From an uncultured Lachnobacterium sp. (GTDB lineage: Bacteria; Bacillota; Clostridia; Lachnospirales; Lachnospiraceae), in assembly GCA_900552085.1 (NCBI GenBank), contig URYB01000015.1, positions 1-17,328 of the forward strand: a stretch of DNA of 17,328 bases, given 5' to 3'. The notes under the pieces were generated by a model. It had not been told where the DNA came from. It searched no databases and worked only from the letters and a program-made list of their open reading frames with translations. The translations under genes and the position numbers were made by a program. Below are positions 1 through 7,962 of the stretch, piece after piece. Numbering within the stretch: the stretch's first letter is position 1; the number at the start of each line of letters is the position of its first letter.

Positions 1-12
1 GCAAGTTTTTCC

Positions 13-40
13 TGCTTCGCTTTTGTTTTAGTGCGAAGCA
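13..40. repeat. 8-bp perfect inverted repeat at the protease gene's 3' break
   Basis: TGCTTCGC (13-20) and GCGAAGCA (33-40) are perfect inverted arms around a 12-base loop that contains the protease stop codon (28-30). There is no run of T after either arm, so it is not a normal intrinsic terminator. It may be a structured end of an inserted element. Confidence 0.5.
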
Positions 41-1002
41 CACGAAGAATTCACATTATATCCAATATCCATTGCATCACAAACATCTGTTGCCGTCAAT
101 GATCTATACTTACTAAAATTTATATATCTTAATGTTGTTGCTACTGATGCAGCCCAACAATTGCCATTATTTCCCTGTGGCACAAGACAATTATTAGTAT
201 TTAATTTTACTATATTCGCTGTTTTTGTTGAAAATCCATTGGCAAATTCTAATAAATTTTCATTATCCCTAATTCCTATTTCATTACCATTAGAATAAGA
301 ATTTAAAATTGCTACAACTTTGTTTTCAATAGATAAATCTTCAAAAACCCTTCTATTCATATCTTCATGCTCATAAACAATCTCTTTAGGCATTGAGAAT
401 TCATATAACATTTTTTGTGATTTGTAATTTTCTGCATATATACAATTTTCCTCTTCGTAAAAGATGTAATCATCATCTTTCTGATATTGAAGAGTATCTA
501 ATTGAGTTGCATAATCTGAACTTATGCCAGCTGAATACTCTCCTCCGCAATCAATTACATATAATGTCAAAATTATTTTATTATCATTCAGAACCGGATA
601 ATAATATATCGGTTCTTGTGTTCCTATACTTTCCACCGAATAAATGACAAATGGAGACCCTAATTGCAAATCAGAATTATCATCTATTACAACATTAAAA
701 GCATCCAAATTATCTTTTACAGATTCAATAAGCGGAAGAAACCTTTCTTTTGCATACTCATTAACCTCCTTCGGTATTATCGCAGACATTTCCTGTGAAA
801 TGTTAATCTTTGCCTTCTCTATATACAAATCTTTCTTTGATAACCCCATATCTTCCAAAATATTGTTATAGATTGCAAAATCAAAAGTATCATTCCTATT
901 TAGAATATCCACAGAAGATGCTTCTGTTTCAATTGTCCCACAAGTAACAATAGTAATAACAACCATTAAATATACAGCCATCTTTTTTAATACTTTAATC
1001 AT
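28..1002 (-). pseudogene. Secreted papain-like (C39-like fold) cysteine protease, C-terminally truncated
   Basis: The product is an exported 324-residue protein with an N-terminal signal peptide (basic MIKVLKK, hydrophobic core about 9-21, likely signal peptidase I site near TEA-S at 28-29). Residues 30-265 match no family I can name. From about 272 it has the start of a papain-like peptidase domain: Q276, then NCWAASVAT with the catalytic Cys at 282 and a following helix, as in C39-like peptidases of Firmicutes. Such domains need a His and an Asn/Asp some 80-120 residues later. Here the frame stops at 324, only 42 residues after the Cys, so the catalytic core is incomplete as read. The ATG has a good AAGGAGG site and overlaps the end of agrB by 8 bp, so it is the last gene of the agr operon. 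Either it is a broken gene or it is interrupted by an element starting near position 50 or below. Peptidase call is fairly sure; inactive state is inferred. Confidence 0.7.
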
Positions 1003-1600
1003 ACTTGTTTCCTCCTTTTAATAGATTTTTCATATAAACATTTTTAAATTTTCCCACTATTAACATTATTAGAGCAATCCCTAATGCTACCATCATACAA
1101 TTTACAATTATCAAACATGACAAAACTTTGCAAATTAGAATAATGCAATTAATGATACATAATAATCCATATAAATTTCTTCGATAAATTCTTTTTTCGT
1201 TGTCAGTAAGTAATTTTTTGTTATCATCAATAGGCGCTAATGCAACTATTCCTATCTGTGATACTATCAATAGCATGTAACAAATCATGCTGTGCCATAT
1301 AATCCACTTTATAGCAATCATTGCAAATCCATTAATAAATATCGAAACCATGTAACAACGAGCTTGTGTCTTTGAATGATATCCCCCTGCATAAATTCTT
1401 ATAGGAATATATGTAAGCATAAACATAATACTCTCCCAAAACATCCCCATAAATATTCCTATGCAAATTGTAGTTAGTATATTTGCTAATGTTACTATCA
1501 GCAAATGCCCTCCATACAAATATAACTCTTTATCCTCCTTATGGATTGTTCCAATGTTTATCATCGCATCTACTAATTTTTCAGATAATTCCAGCATCAC
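995..1600 (-). CDS. agrB: AgrB-type peptide-processing membrane endopeptidase
   Basis: AgrB is a membrane cysteine endopeptidase that removes the C-terminal tail of the AgrD precursor and forms the thiolactone ring of the autoinducing peptide. The 201-residue length is normal for the family. The active-site region is clear: IRIYAGGYHSKTQARC, with His75 and Cys82 seven residues apart, the same spacing as His77 and Cys84 of Staphylococcus aureus AgrB. About four to six hydrophobic segments follow or flank it (35-67, 84-122, 141-183). The frame opens with GTG at 1600 followed at once by ATG at 1597; GTG gives a 4-bp overlap with the agrD stop and ATG a 1-bp overlap, both typical of translational coupling. 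The ATG may be the real start. It lies between agrD and the protease gene in one operon. Confidence 0.93.
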   Translation of the reverse strand: MMLELSEKLVDAMINIGTIHKEDKELYLYGGHLLIVTLANILTTICIGIFMGMFWESIMFMLTYIPIRIYAGGYHSKTQARCYMVSIFINGFAMIAIKWIIWHSMICYMLLIVSQIGIVALAPIDDNKKLLTDNEKRIYRRNLYGLLCIINCIILICKVLSCLIIVNCMMVALGIALIMLIVGKFKNVYMKNLLKGGNKYD

Positions 1601-1743
1601 TTATTCTTCCGTAATTTTTTTACTGCCTCTGGTAGTTCAGGCTGATATGCATAATACACACATGTGCTATTTGCATTTAAAACTGCTATACTTTTTGCAA
1701 TATTTGCAACAACCTTACAAATAAACCTCTTAGTTCGTTTCAT
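1597..1743 (-). CDS. agrD: AgrD-type cyclic lactone autoinducer precursor peptide
   Basis: This 48-residue peptide is the precursor of a secreted quorum-sensing signal. Layout: basic, amphipathic N-terminal leader (MKRTKRFICK, then VVANIAKSIAVLNANST), core CVYYA, and a charged recognition tail YQPELPEAVKKLRKNK. The Cys followed by three or four bulky residues and then QPE-x-P matches Clostridia AgrD peptides, for example the Clostridium perfringens type with CLWFT followed by HQPEEP. By that alignment the mature signal is a five-membered ring from Cys28 to Ala32. An in-frame GTG at 1815 would extend the frame, but the ATG at 1743 is preceded by an unusually complete AGGAGGTGATC ribosome binding site, so I use 1743. 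It sits between agrC and agrB. The strong Shine-Dalgarno suggests the precursor is made in excess over its processing enzyme. Confidence 0.92.
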   Translation of the reverse strand: MKRTKRFICKVVANIAKSIAVLNANSTCVYYAYQPELPEAVKKLRKNK

Positions 1744-1862
1744 AGTGATCACCTCCTCAAGTGAACCATACCACATGATTTGATCATATGCCATTTGATG
1801 TTGAAACTCGTACACTTTTTGTAGAAATTCAGTTTATTTAGGCAAAAAATCCTCCCAGCCAA
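1744..1862 (-). promoter_or_regulatory. agrC-agrD spacer with near-palindrome and strong agrD ribosome binding site
   Basis: This is the only sizeable gap inside the agr operon. It holds the AGGAGGTGATC site next to the agrD ATG and an imperfect inverted repeat, CACATGAT (1772-1779) and ATCATATG (1783-1790), matching at 7 of 8 positions around TTG. A second, autoinduced promoter for agrD-agrB could lie here, as in other agr loci, but I see no clear -35/-10 pair and no clean pair of LytTR direct repeats. Confidence 0.35.
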
Positions 1863-3143
1863 TCATAGCGGAAGGATAATTACTACTTTAAATAATTCGT
1901 TTGTATTTTCTATTTCCATTATTCCATCATACTTTTCAACCGATTTCCGTATGCTAAGAAGTCCAACCCCATGTCTCTCCTTATCCACATTCGATGATTC
2001 AATATTGCCATTCTTATAAATAAGTTTTCCGTCGTATGTATTAACAACTACAATCATCAAACATTTCTTGTCATATCGAATGCTGATATTTATTTGCCTT
2101 TTTCCAAGTTGCACTCTTGTGCAAGCATGAATTGCATTGTCAATAAGATTTCCTAATATAGAGCATACATCTACTGATGCTACATTCAGACTTGAAGGAA
2201 TATTACATTGCAATGTCACTGGTATCCCAGCTTGTTCTGCTTCGAAAATTTTATAATTTAATATACTGTCTATATTAATATTACCAGAATCCGCATAATT
2301 TTTCGTCGATTCATTTGCTCCAATTAAATCATCGATATGTTTATTTACGGCCTTTATATTTCCACTTTGTGCAATTGCCCGAAGTGCGCAAAGCTGGTTT
2401 TTCAAATCATGACGCAGAACACGCACTCCTTCCATTGATGATTTCATCATTGCAATTTGCATTTGAAAATACTCATTCTGCTGCAATGTCAAAAGCATTT
2501 GTGTCTTATTTTCAGCCATCAAAATCATTCGATCATACAAATAAAATGTTCCTATATTAATTAAAAGAAGTAAGGAAATGCAAACGAGTAGTGGAATCAT
2601 ACTAAACTTTCCGTACTCAAATAACAATATCAAAATAACAATTGATGAAATTGGTAACAATAATACATTCAACCAATACTCTGTTGGTATATCCATACCT
2701 CTTTTTAAATTTCGAAATCCAGACAGCACAGCCACCAAAACAAACGTAAGGATTCGAATAAGAAGAATCCCAAAAACAGATGCATATTGGCTAGTCTTTA
2801 GCAAATGAAAGTCAATGTATCCAGATATCAGCACCACTATCATCTCAATACATAACAATGATAAATAAATTAACACAACCGAAAGAAGTCTCTTCTTCAT
2901 TGTTGTATGATAATTAAATGTAAGTAAAAAAAGCATCACTAAATTACTCAACATTAAAATTACCGGGATATAGAAAAACAAGTATACAATTGTACTTATT
3001 GCAAAATATGCAACATAAGAAAAAATTTCTGCTATTACACGATCTTGTCTCTCTACAAAAAAAATTTTTTGAAATTTATAAATTATAAAGGTAAAAAATA
3101 TATTTGTTATAATATATACTGCATCATATAATTCAATTTTCAT
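1863..3143 (-). CDS. agrC: AgrC-like sensor histidine kinase (GHKL type)
   Basis: This is the membrane receptor for the cyclic peptide, which autophosphorylates and passes phosphate to AgrA. The 426-residue protein has an N-terminal sensor of about six membrane helices (5-29, 36-57, 59-77, 85-108, 122-141, 155-203), a linker helix (205-240), then a HPK10-type kinase core: H-box VLRHDLKNQL with phospho-acceptor His245, N-box LGNLIDNAIHAC (330-341), and G-box RHGVGLLSIRK (390-400). As in other AgrC/ComD kinases the ATP-binding domain is the compact HATPase_c_5 type. Its ATG overlaps the agrA stop in a 4-bp ATGA junction, so the two are translationally coupled. Length and order of motifs match a complete protein. 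The ligand is inferred from the agrD next to it. Confidence 0.93.
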   Translation of the reverse strand: MKIELYDAVYIITNIFFTFIIYKFQKIFFVERQDRVIAEIFSYVAYFAISTIVYLFFYIPVILMLSNLVMLFLLTFNYHTTMKKRLLSVVLIYLSLLCIEMIVVLISGYIDFHLLKTSQYASVFGILLIRILTFVLVAVLSGFRNLKRGMDIPTEYWLNVLLLPISSIVILILLFEYGKFSMIPLLVCISLLLLINIGTFYLYDRMILMAENKTQMLLTLQQNEYFQMQIAMMKSSMEGVRVLRHDLKNQLCALRAIAQSGNIKAVNKHIDDLIGANESTKNYADSGNINIDSILNYKIFEAEQAGIPVTLQCNIPSSLNVASVDVCSILGNLIDNAIHACTRVQLGKRQINISIRYDKKCLMIVVVNTYDGKLIYKNGNIESSNVDKERHGVGLLSIRKSVEKYDGIMEIENTNELFKVVIILPL

Positions 3144-3865
3144 ATACCACAGATTTCCTTCGTATATTGTAACTGCCTTGCTCTTACAACTTTACGCTGA
3201 CTTTGACTGATAGGAAGTATTTGTTGATTAGACATCTTTACTTCCTTCGTTCCAACTTCAATCACATGTAAATAATTCACCAAATATGACTTATGTATCT
3301 GTATGAAATCGCTTTTTGCTAATTGTGTCTGAACCTTCGCAAGTGTAGAATAAAATATTGCATCACCAGATTGCGTAACCATTCTGACCGTTCGATTTCC
3401 AGATTCAAAATATAAAATATTTTTGATTAGTTCTTTATAATCGGCATGTCCTATTCGATATAGAAAAATTTGTCCTGCTCCCGGATATAACTCCAACAGC
3501 AGTTTCAATAACTTATTAATCTTCACCTCATCTATTGGTTTCTCCAAAAAATTCATCGGTCGTATATCAAACAGTTCCATACAGTACTTTGTCTGTGCCG
3601 AAATATATACAATCTGTACTACTTGATCATTCTGTTTCTCACGAATAAATTTTCCGACTTCCACACCATTTATATCGCTCAACTCAATATCTAAAAAAAT
3701 AATATCAAATGAATGTTCCGACTCTATAAACCGACACAGTTCTTTCCCCGTTAGAAAAAGTTCCACATCCATTGCAACAGCTTCTTGCCGTGAAAATTTT
3801 TCAACTATTCTTTCAATCTGTGTACAAATTGCTGATTCATCATCACAGATTGCAACTTTAATCAT
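3140..3865 (-). CDS. agrA: AgrA-like LytTR response regulator
   Basis: This is the DNA-binding response regulator of the agr module. Residues 1-125 form a receiver domain with the acidic pocket Asp8/Asp9, phospho-acceptor Asp59 (FLDIEL) and Lys109 (LEKP). Residues about 135-235 form a LytTR DNA-binding domain, seen in YFESGNRTVRM and in FIQIHKSYLVNYLHV, the characteristic LytTR strand-helix signature. The 241-residue length is usual for AgrA/ComE regulators. It is the first gene of the operon, 54 bases downstream of the start expected for a strong promoter, and overlaps agrC by 4 bp. Staphylococcal agr runs B-D-C-A; here the order is A-C-D-B. Its DNA targets cannot be read from this window. 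Confidence 0.93.
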   Translation of the reverse strand: MIKVAICDDESAICTQIERIVEKFSRQEAVAMDVELFLTGKELCRFIESEHSFDIIFLDIELSDINGVEVGKFIREKQNDQVVQIVYISAQTKYCMELFDIRPMNFLEKPIDEVKINKLLKLLLELYPGAGQIFLYRIGHADYKELIKNILYFESGNRTVRMVTQSGDAIFYSTLAKVQTQLAKSDFIQIHKSYLVNYLHVIEVGTKEVKMSNQQILPISQSQRKVVRARQLQYTKEICGI

Positions 3866-3925
3866 ACCCTCACCCTCTCTTATAACAGATATTTACTATG
3901 CTTTTAGGCAAACCATCTTTACCCA

Positions 3926-3954
3926 ATTATAGGATAGAATAGCCTTGTTTGCAA
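3926..3954 (-). promoter_or_regulatory. Sigma-70 type promoter of the agr operon
   Basis: On the minus strand there is TTGCAA (3954-3949), a 17-base spacer, then a perfect TATAAT (3931-3926). Transcription would begin near 3919, leaving a leader of about 54 bases before agrA. The near-consensus match suggests a constitutive basal promoter for the regulator genes rather than one that needs AgrA. Confidence 0.75.
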
Positions 3955-3975
3955 TCACCTTTTATTATCATTATA

Positions 3976-4047
3976 TACACAAAAAGGTCACCCAAAGAAA
4001 ATCTGCTTCACCTGTAATACGGATTCACAATTTACTTCGTGTGACCT
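3976..4047 (-). terminator. Intrinsic terminator after the RND pump gene
   Basis: Arms AGGTCAC (3985-3991) and GTGACCT (4041-4047) are perfect inverted copies, extendable to about 13 pairs with one mismatch and one G-U pair (CTTTGG against ACGAAG). The loop region of about 37-49 bases can form a further small AATC/GATT pairing. On the minus strand the second arm is followed by TTTTTGTG, as expected of a terminator that ends the RND transcript just before the agr promoter. Confidence 0.65.
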
Positions 4048-4106
4048 ATATCTTACTCTAAAATTTTAGCATTCAAAACTTCTTTTTATACCAAAAACAA
4101 CACCAT

Positions 4107-7100
4107 TTAAATTTCTTCTTCTGTCATATCTTTCTCACGATTGAACAGGTCGTAAATACACGGAATCACAATCAGTGTGAGAATCGTACCATAGACCAGT
4201 CCACCGATCAGTGTGATTGCCATCGGGCGCATCATATCGGAGCCATCTCCGATGCCAAGTGCGGTCGTCAACATCGCAAGAACCGTTGTCAGCACTGTCA
4301 TAAGAATCGGACGCACACGGGTCTTTCCGGATTCGATGATTGCTTCCTTTTTGGATGCTCCGGCACGTCGTGCCTGATTGATATAATCGATCAGTACAAT
4401 ACCATTGTTTACGATCAATCCCGAAAGCATGATAAATCCAAGCATTGCAAGGACATTGATCTCCTGTCCGGTCAGAAGCAATGCGATAAATCCGCCGGTA
4501 AAGGCAAGCGGAATGGAGAACATAATGATAAACGGTGAAAGCAGGGACTGGAACTGTACCACCATAATCAGGTAAATAAAGATTACTGCGAGTACCAGCA
4601 TCAATACGAGCTGTTTCATGGACTCATTGATTGTTTCGTCCTCACCGGTCATCTCTACTTTATATCCATCCGGAATATCCAGTTTGTCAATGGCTTTCTG
4701 CAACTCGTTGCTCACCAGTGTCACGTTGTGATCTTCATCCACACCGCAGGATACTGTAATGTAACGCGTCTGCGCATCACGGCTGATTGTGCTCAATGTA
4801 CTTGTCTCTTTCATCTCACAGATTTTTGTGAGCGGAATCTCTTTTTCTTTTCCGTTTTTATTCGTATAAGAAAAAGTCATATCCTTAATATCCGAAAGTT
4901 TTGTATCCGCCTGCTCCTCGGTCTGTACATAGACTTTGTAATCTTTGATGTCTGTGGTGATGGTCGTTGCCGTCTGGCTGTCTGCCATCTTTGCACTGAC
5001 AAGCTGATATACCTGTGCTACGGTAAGTCCGTATTTTGCAGCCTTTTTCTTATCTACCGAGATGGTAAGCTGCGGTTCGGAATCTTCCATACCATCATCG
5101 ATATCAATTGTTCCTTTGGTATCTTTCATGACATCGGCAACTTCATCTGCAATTTTCTGCAAAGTTTCAATATCATTTCCCTTGATACGCACAGACAAAC
5201 CGCTTCCAAAATAACTGCTGTAATCCATGGAAGAAGTATTGGTAGATACCTCACAGTCGAGATCCTTTGTCTTTTCTGTGATGACATCTGTGACATCGGA
5301 AACTTTCACATCCGCATCCTCATCAAGAAGAATGTACATGCTTACACTGTCGTTTCCGCCACCCATAAGGGAAGTCGTTGAATTTCCTCCTGCCATGGCA
5401 CCAACGGTATCAATGCCCTTGATATCCGAAATCCGCTCTATTACCTGATCCGATGCCTCGGTAAGTTCCTGGAAGGTCAGCTTTTCTCCCTCTTTTGCAG
5501 AAACTGAAACCGAAATCTGGTTGGTTTCCATATCCATATCCATAAAATCCAAACCTTTGGACACGCTGAGTGCTGCACTCGCAGCCAAAAGCACAACTGC
5601 AACAATAAGTACAATTGGCTTAAAACGCAGACACCATGCCAATGCCCGTCCGTACCATTCCTTCATGGCATCAAACCACGGATGACGGATCTCTTTGGTG
5701 CGGCGCAATGTCACAGAAGACATCGCCGGCACGAAAGTAAGCGCTACCACAAGGCTGGCCACCAACGTATATGCAATGGTCAAAGCTAGATCAACGAACA
5801 GCTGCCGCGTAATGCCCTCGGTAAAAATAATCGGCGCATAAACGCTGACAGTAGTAAGTGTCGATGCAATGATTGCACCCGTTACCTGTTTGGAACCTTC
5901 CACAGCCGCCTTTTTGATCGAATAGCCCTCTCCTCTGAGACGGTAGATATTTTCGATGACAACGATGGAGTTATCCACCAGCATACCGATACCAAGCATC
6001 AGACCGGACATGGAAATAATATTTAACGTAATTCCGGTAAAATACATGAGTACGACCGCTGCTACGACGGAAAGCGGGATTGAACATGCAATGACAATGG
6101 TCGGCTTGATATCTTTTAAGAACAATAACAATACAAGGATTGCAAGCAGCGCACCCCAGAGCATATTCTGCATTACGCTGTTTACGATCATGTCAATGTA
6201 AATGCCCTGATTCATCAACACACTCAGATGCAGATTGGAAGCTTCTTTTTCCAGAGATTTGAATTTCTCCAGAATACGGTCCGTCACTTCTCCGGTAGAA
6301 TATCCGGTCTGCTTTTCCATCGAAAGCATAATGCCCGGATTGCCGTTGATCACGGCATAGGTTTCATCCGAGTTATCCGTCACGGTTATATCCGCTACAT
6401 CGGACAGACAGATCGTTTTGATTCCGTCAATTCCCATATCGATCAATGGAAGTTTCTTAAGATCCTCGACGTCTTCCACGGCATCGCCTACACGGACAAG
6501 ATACTGCGTATCTCCATCCATCGCATAGCCTGCCGGCATATCAAAGTTCTGTGCTGCTAAAAGGCTTGTGATTGTGTCTTCACTGAGCACCTTGTTTAAA
6601 TCTGCCGAATCATAAGCACTGTCTTTTGCATCGTCGAGCTTGGACTGTGCATCCTCTAAGGAAGATGCCGCACTTGTCAGTTCCGCAGAGCTTGCGCTTA
6701 CTTTCAGCGCGGTAAGTGACGCATTTGCATTCAATGTATCCAGTGCGGAGGAAAGGCTGACCTTGCCGCTCTCCACCTTCTTTTGTGCGCTCTCAATGGT
6801 TTTAATTCCTGTATTTACCTGTGTCAGAAGCTTGCTGACTTCTGCGGAAGCTGCCGGAAGGTCTTCGTATGTATTTACGGTAATTCCAAGCGAAGATAAT
6901 GCAGCAAACTGTTCTTTTACCACTTTATTCAGCTGCTTGATCTGCGCTTTCATCGCTTCACTTTCTGCAAGCTGTGGATTGTCCTTAAGCACAGCAACAA
7001 TTCCGGTATATGCATCCGACTGCATAAAAGTCTGAATTCCCGACTGAATCTGTGTCAGGGATTTTTGCTGCTTCTTCAGATCCGCCAGCTGGTTCTTTAA

Positions 7101-7865
7101 ATCTTTTTCGGTCTTTAACAGTTCCTGCTGTTTGTCCATCGTCTGATTGATGGCATCCGTCAATTGATCTGAACCTGCATTGATGGAAGACTGTCCGTCT
7201 TCTACCTTCTTTTTGTTGGCATCAATTTCTTTCTGGGATTTTGCGAACTGCTTGTCAATGCTTTTCTGCACCTTTTTGTTTAATGCATCGATCTTGTCCT
7301 GATTGAGTGTTACCTGCACACTCTCCTCTAACTGTCCGGTCGTGGTAACCGATGCCACACCCTCAAGACTTTCAATTGCAGGAGAGAGTTCATTTTCCAC
7401 ATATTCGGACAACTTCGCAGCATCCATGCCATCCACATCCACCGCTGCTGCCAATACCGGAAGCATATCCGGATTCACTTTCATGATCATCGGTGTGCCG
7501 ATGGAATCATCCCACTGGCCGGAAATCTGATCGAGGGTCTGCTGAATCTCAATGACCACCGAATCCATATTGGCATTCTGTTCATATTCAAGTGTTACAA
7601 TGGAATAGCTATAGTAAGAAATAGAACTGATATTTTTGATGTTGGAAGTGGTCGCCATCGCCGATTCGATCGGTGCGGTCACGTCACTTTCCACCTGTTC
7701 GGGACTCGCCCCCATATCCGTCGTGATAACAAGTGCATACTGGAAACTCATATCCGGCAACAGGTCCGTTGTCATCTTTGACAAAGAGACCACACCAAGA
7801 ACGATCACCAGTACCACTGCCACCAGCACGGTATACGGACGTTTTACGCTGTACTTTGAAATCAT
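4107..7865 (-). CDS. RND-superfamily efflux pump (HAE1/SwrC-like) with coiled-coil insert
   Basis: This is a proton-driven exporter of the AcrB/HAE1 branch, 1252 residues against roughly 1020-1060 for typical members. One helix at the N-terminus (11-30) is followed by a large extracytoplasmic loop (about 31-560), a helix block (565-720), TM7 near 750-770, a second loop (775-1083) and a second block (1085-1240). The TM4 motif GIGMLVDNSIVVIENI (626-640) keeps the first acidic residue (Asp631) of the AcrB Asp407-Asp408 pair but has Asn632 in the second place. The extra length is an insert at about 190-435 rich in Lys, Gln, Glu, Ser and Ala with heptad-like spacing, predicted to be coiled coil. 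No fusion-protein gene is adjacent, as expected for a single-membrane cell. It is transcribed alone. Substrate unknown. Confidence 0.92.
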   Translation of the reverse strand: MISKYSVKRPYTVLVAVVLVIVLGVVSLSKMTTDLLPDMSFQYALVITTDMGASPEQVESDVTAPIESAMATTSNIKNISSISYYSYSIVTLEYEQNANMDSVVIEIQQTLDQISGQWDDSIGTPMIMKVNPDMLPVLAAAVDVDGMDAAKLSEYVENELSPAIESLEGVASVTTTGQLEESVQVTLNQDKIDALNKKVQKSIDKQFAKSQKEIDANKKKVEDGQSSINAGSDQLTDAINQTMDKQQELLKTEKDLKNQLADLKKQQKSLTQIQSGIQTFMQSDAYTGIVAVLKDNPQLAESEAMKAQIKQLNKVVKEQFAALSSLGITVNTYEDLPAASAEVSKLLTQVNTGIKTIESAQKKVESGKVSLSSALDTLNANASLTALKVSASSAELTSAASSLEDAQSKLDDAKDSAYDSADLNKVLSEDTITSLLAAQNFDMPAGYAMDGDTQYLVRVGDAVEDVEDLKKLPLIDMGIDGIKTICLSDVADITVTDNSDETYAVINGNPGIMLSMEKQTGYSTGEVTDRILEKFKSLEKEASNLHLSVLMNQGIYIDMIVNSVMQNMLWGALLAILVLLLFLKDIKPTIVIACSIPLSVVAAVVLMYFTGITLNIISMSGLMLGIGMLVDNSIVVIENIYRLRGEGYSIKKAAVEGSKQVTGAIIASTLTTVSVYAPIIFTEGITRQLFVDLALTIAYTLVASLVVALTFVPAMSSVTLRRTKEIRHPWFDAMKEWYGRALAWCLRFKPIVLIVAVVLLAASAALSVSKGLDFMDMDMETNQISVSVSAKEGEKLTFQELTEASDQVIERISDIKGIDTVGAMAGGNSTTSLMGGGNDSVSMYILLDEDADVKVSDVTDVITEKTKDLDCEVSTNTSSMDYSSYFGSGLSVRIKGNDIETLQKIADEVADVMKDTKGTIDIDDGMEDSEPQLTISVDKKKAAKYGLTVAQVYQLVSAKMADSQTATTITTDIKDYKVYVQTEEQADTKLSDIKDMTFSYTNKNGKEKEIPLTKICEMKETSTLSTISRDAQTRYITVSCGVDEDHNVTLVSNELQKAIDKLDIPDGYKVEMTGEDETINESMKQLVLMLVLAVIFIYLIMVVQFQSLLSPFIIMFSIPLAFTGGFIALLLTGQEINVLAMLGFIMLSGLIVNNGIVLIDYINQARRAGASKKEAIIESGKTRVRPILMTVLTTVLAMLTTALGIGDGSDMMRPMAITLIGGLVYGTILTLIVIPCIYDLFNREKDMTEEEI

Positions 7866-7905
7866 GCTTTCCTCCTGCTATTATATGATTAATGACTCTT
7901 TCATC

Positions 7906-7935
7906 ATTATAAAGAAATAAATCCTTATTTTACAA
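7906..7935 (-). promoter_or_regulatory. Likely promoter of the RND pump gene
   Basis: Minus-strand TTGTAA (7935-7930), 18-base spacer, perfect TATAAT (7911-7906). The leader to the ATG at 7865 is about 35-40 bases and carries a good AGGAGG site. No terminator is evident between glnK and this promoter, so some read-through from amtB-glnK is possible. Confidence 0.6.
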
Positions 7936-7962
7936 GAGAAACGCCCAAAGCTTTATACTTTT

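Noticed and set aside
28..1002. Lipoprotein signal in the protease (IVTC at 18-21)
   Set aside because: The residue before Cys is Thr, not Gly, Ala or Ser, so it is not a usual lipobox; a signal peptidase I site further on fits better.
1744..1815. Longer agrD reading from GTG at 1815 (72 residues)
   Set aside because: No ribosome binding site precedes that GTG, while the ATG at 1743 has a near-perfect one and gives a leader typical of AgrD.
4728..5381. Plus-strand open frame of 217 residues inside the RND gene
   Set aside because: It is antisense to a conserved coding region, Cys/Phe/Ile-rich, with no ribosome binding site and no recognisable domain.
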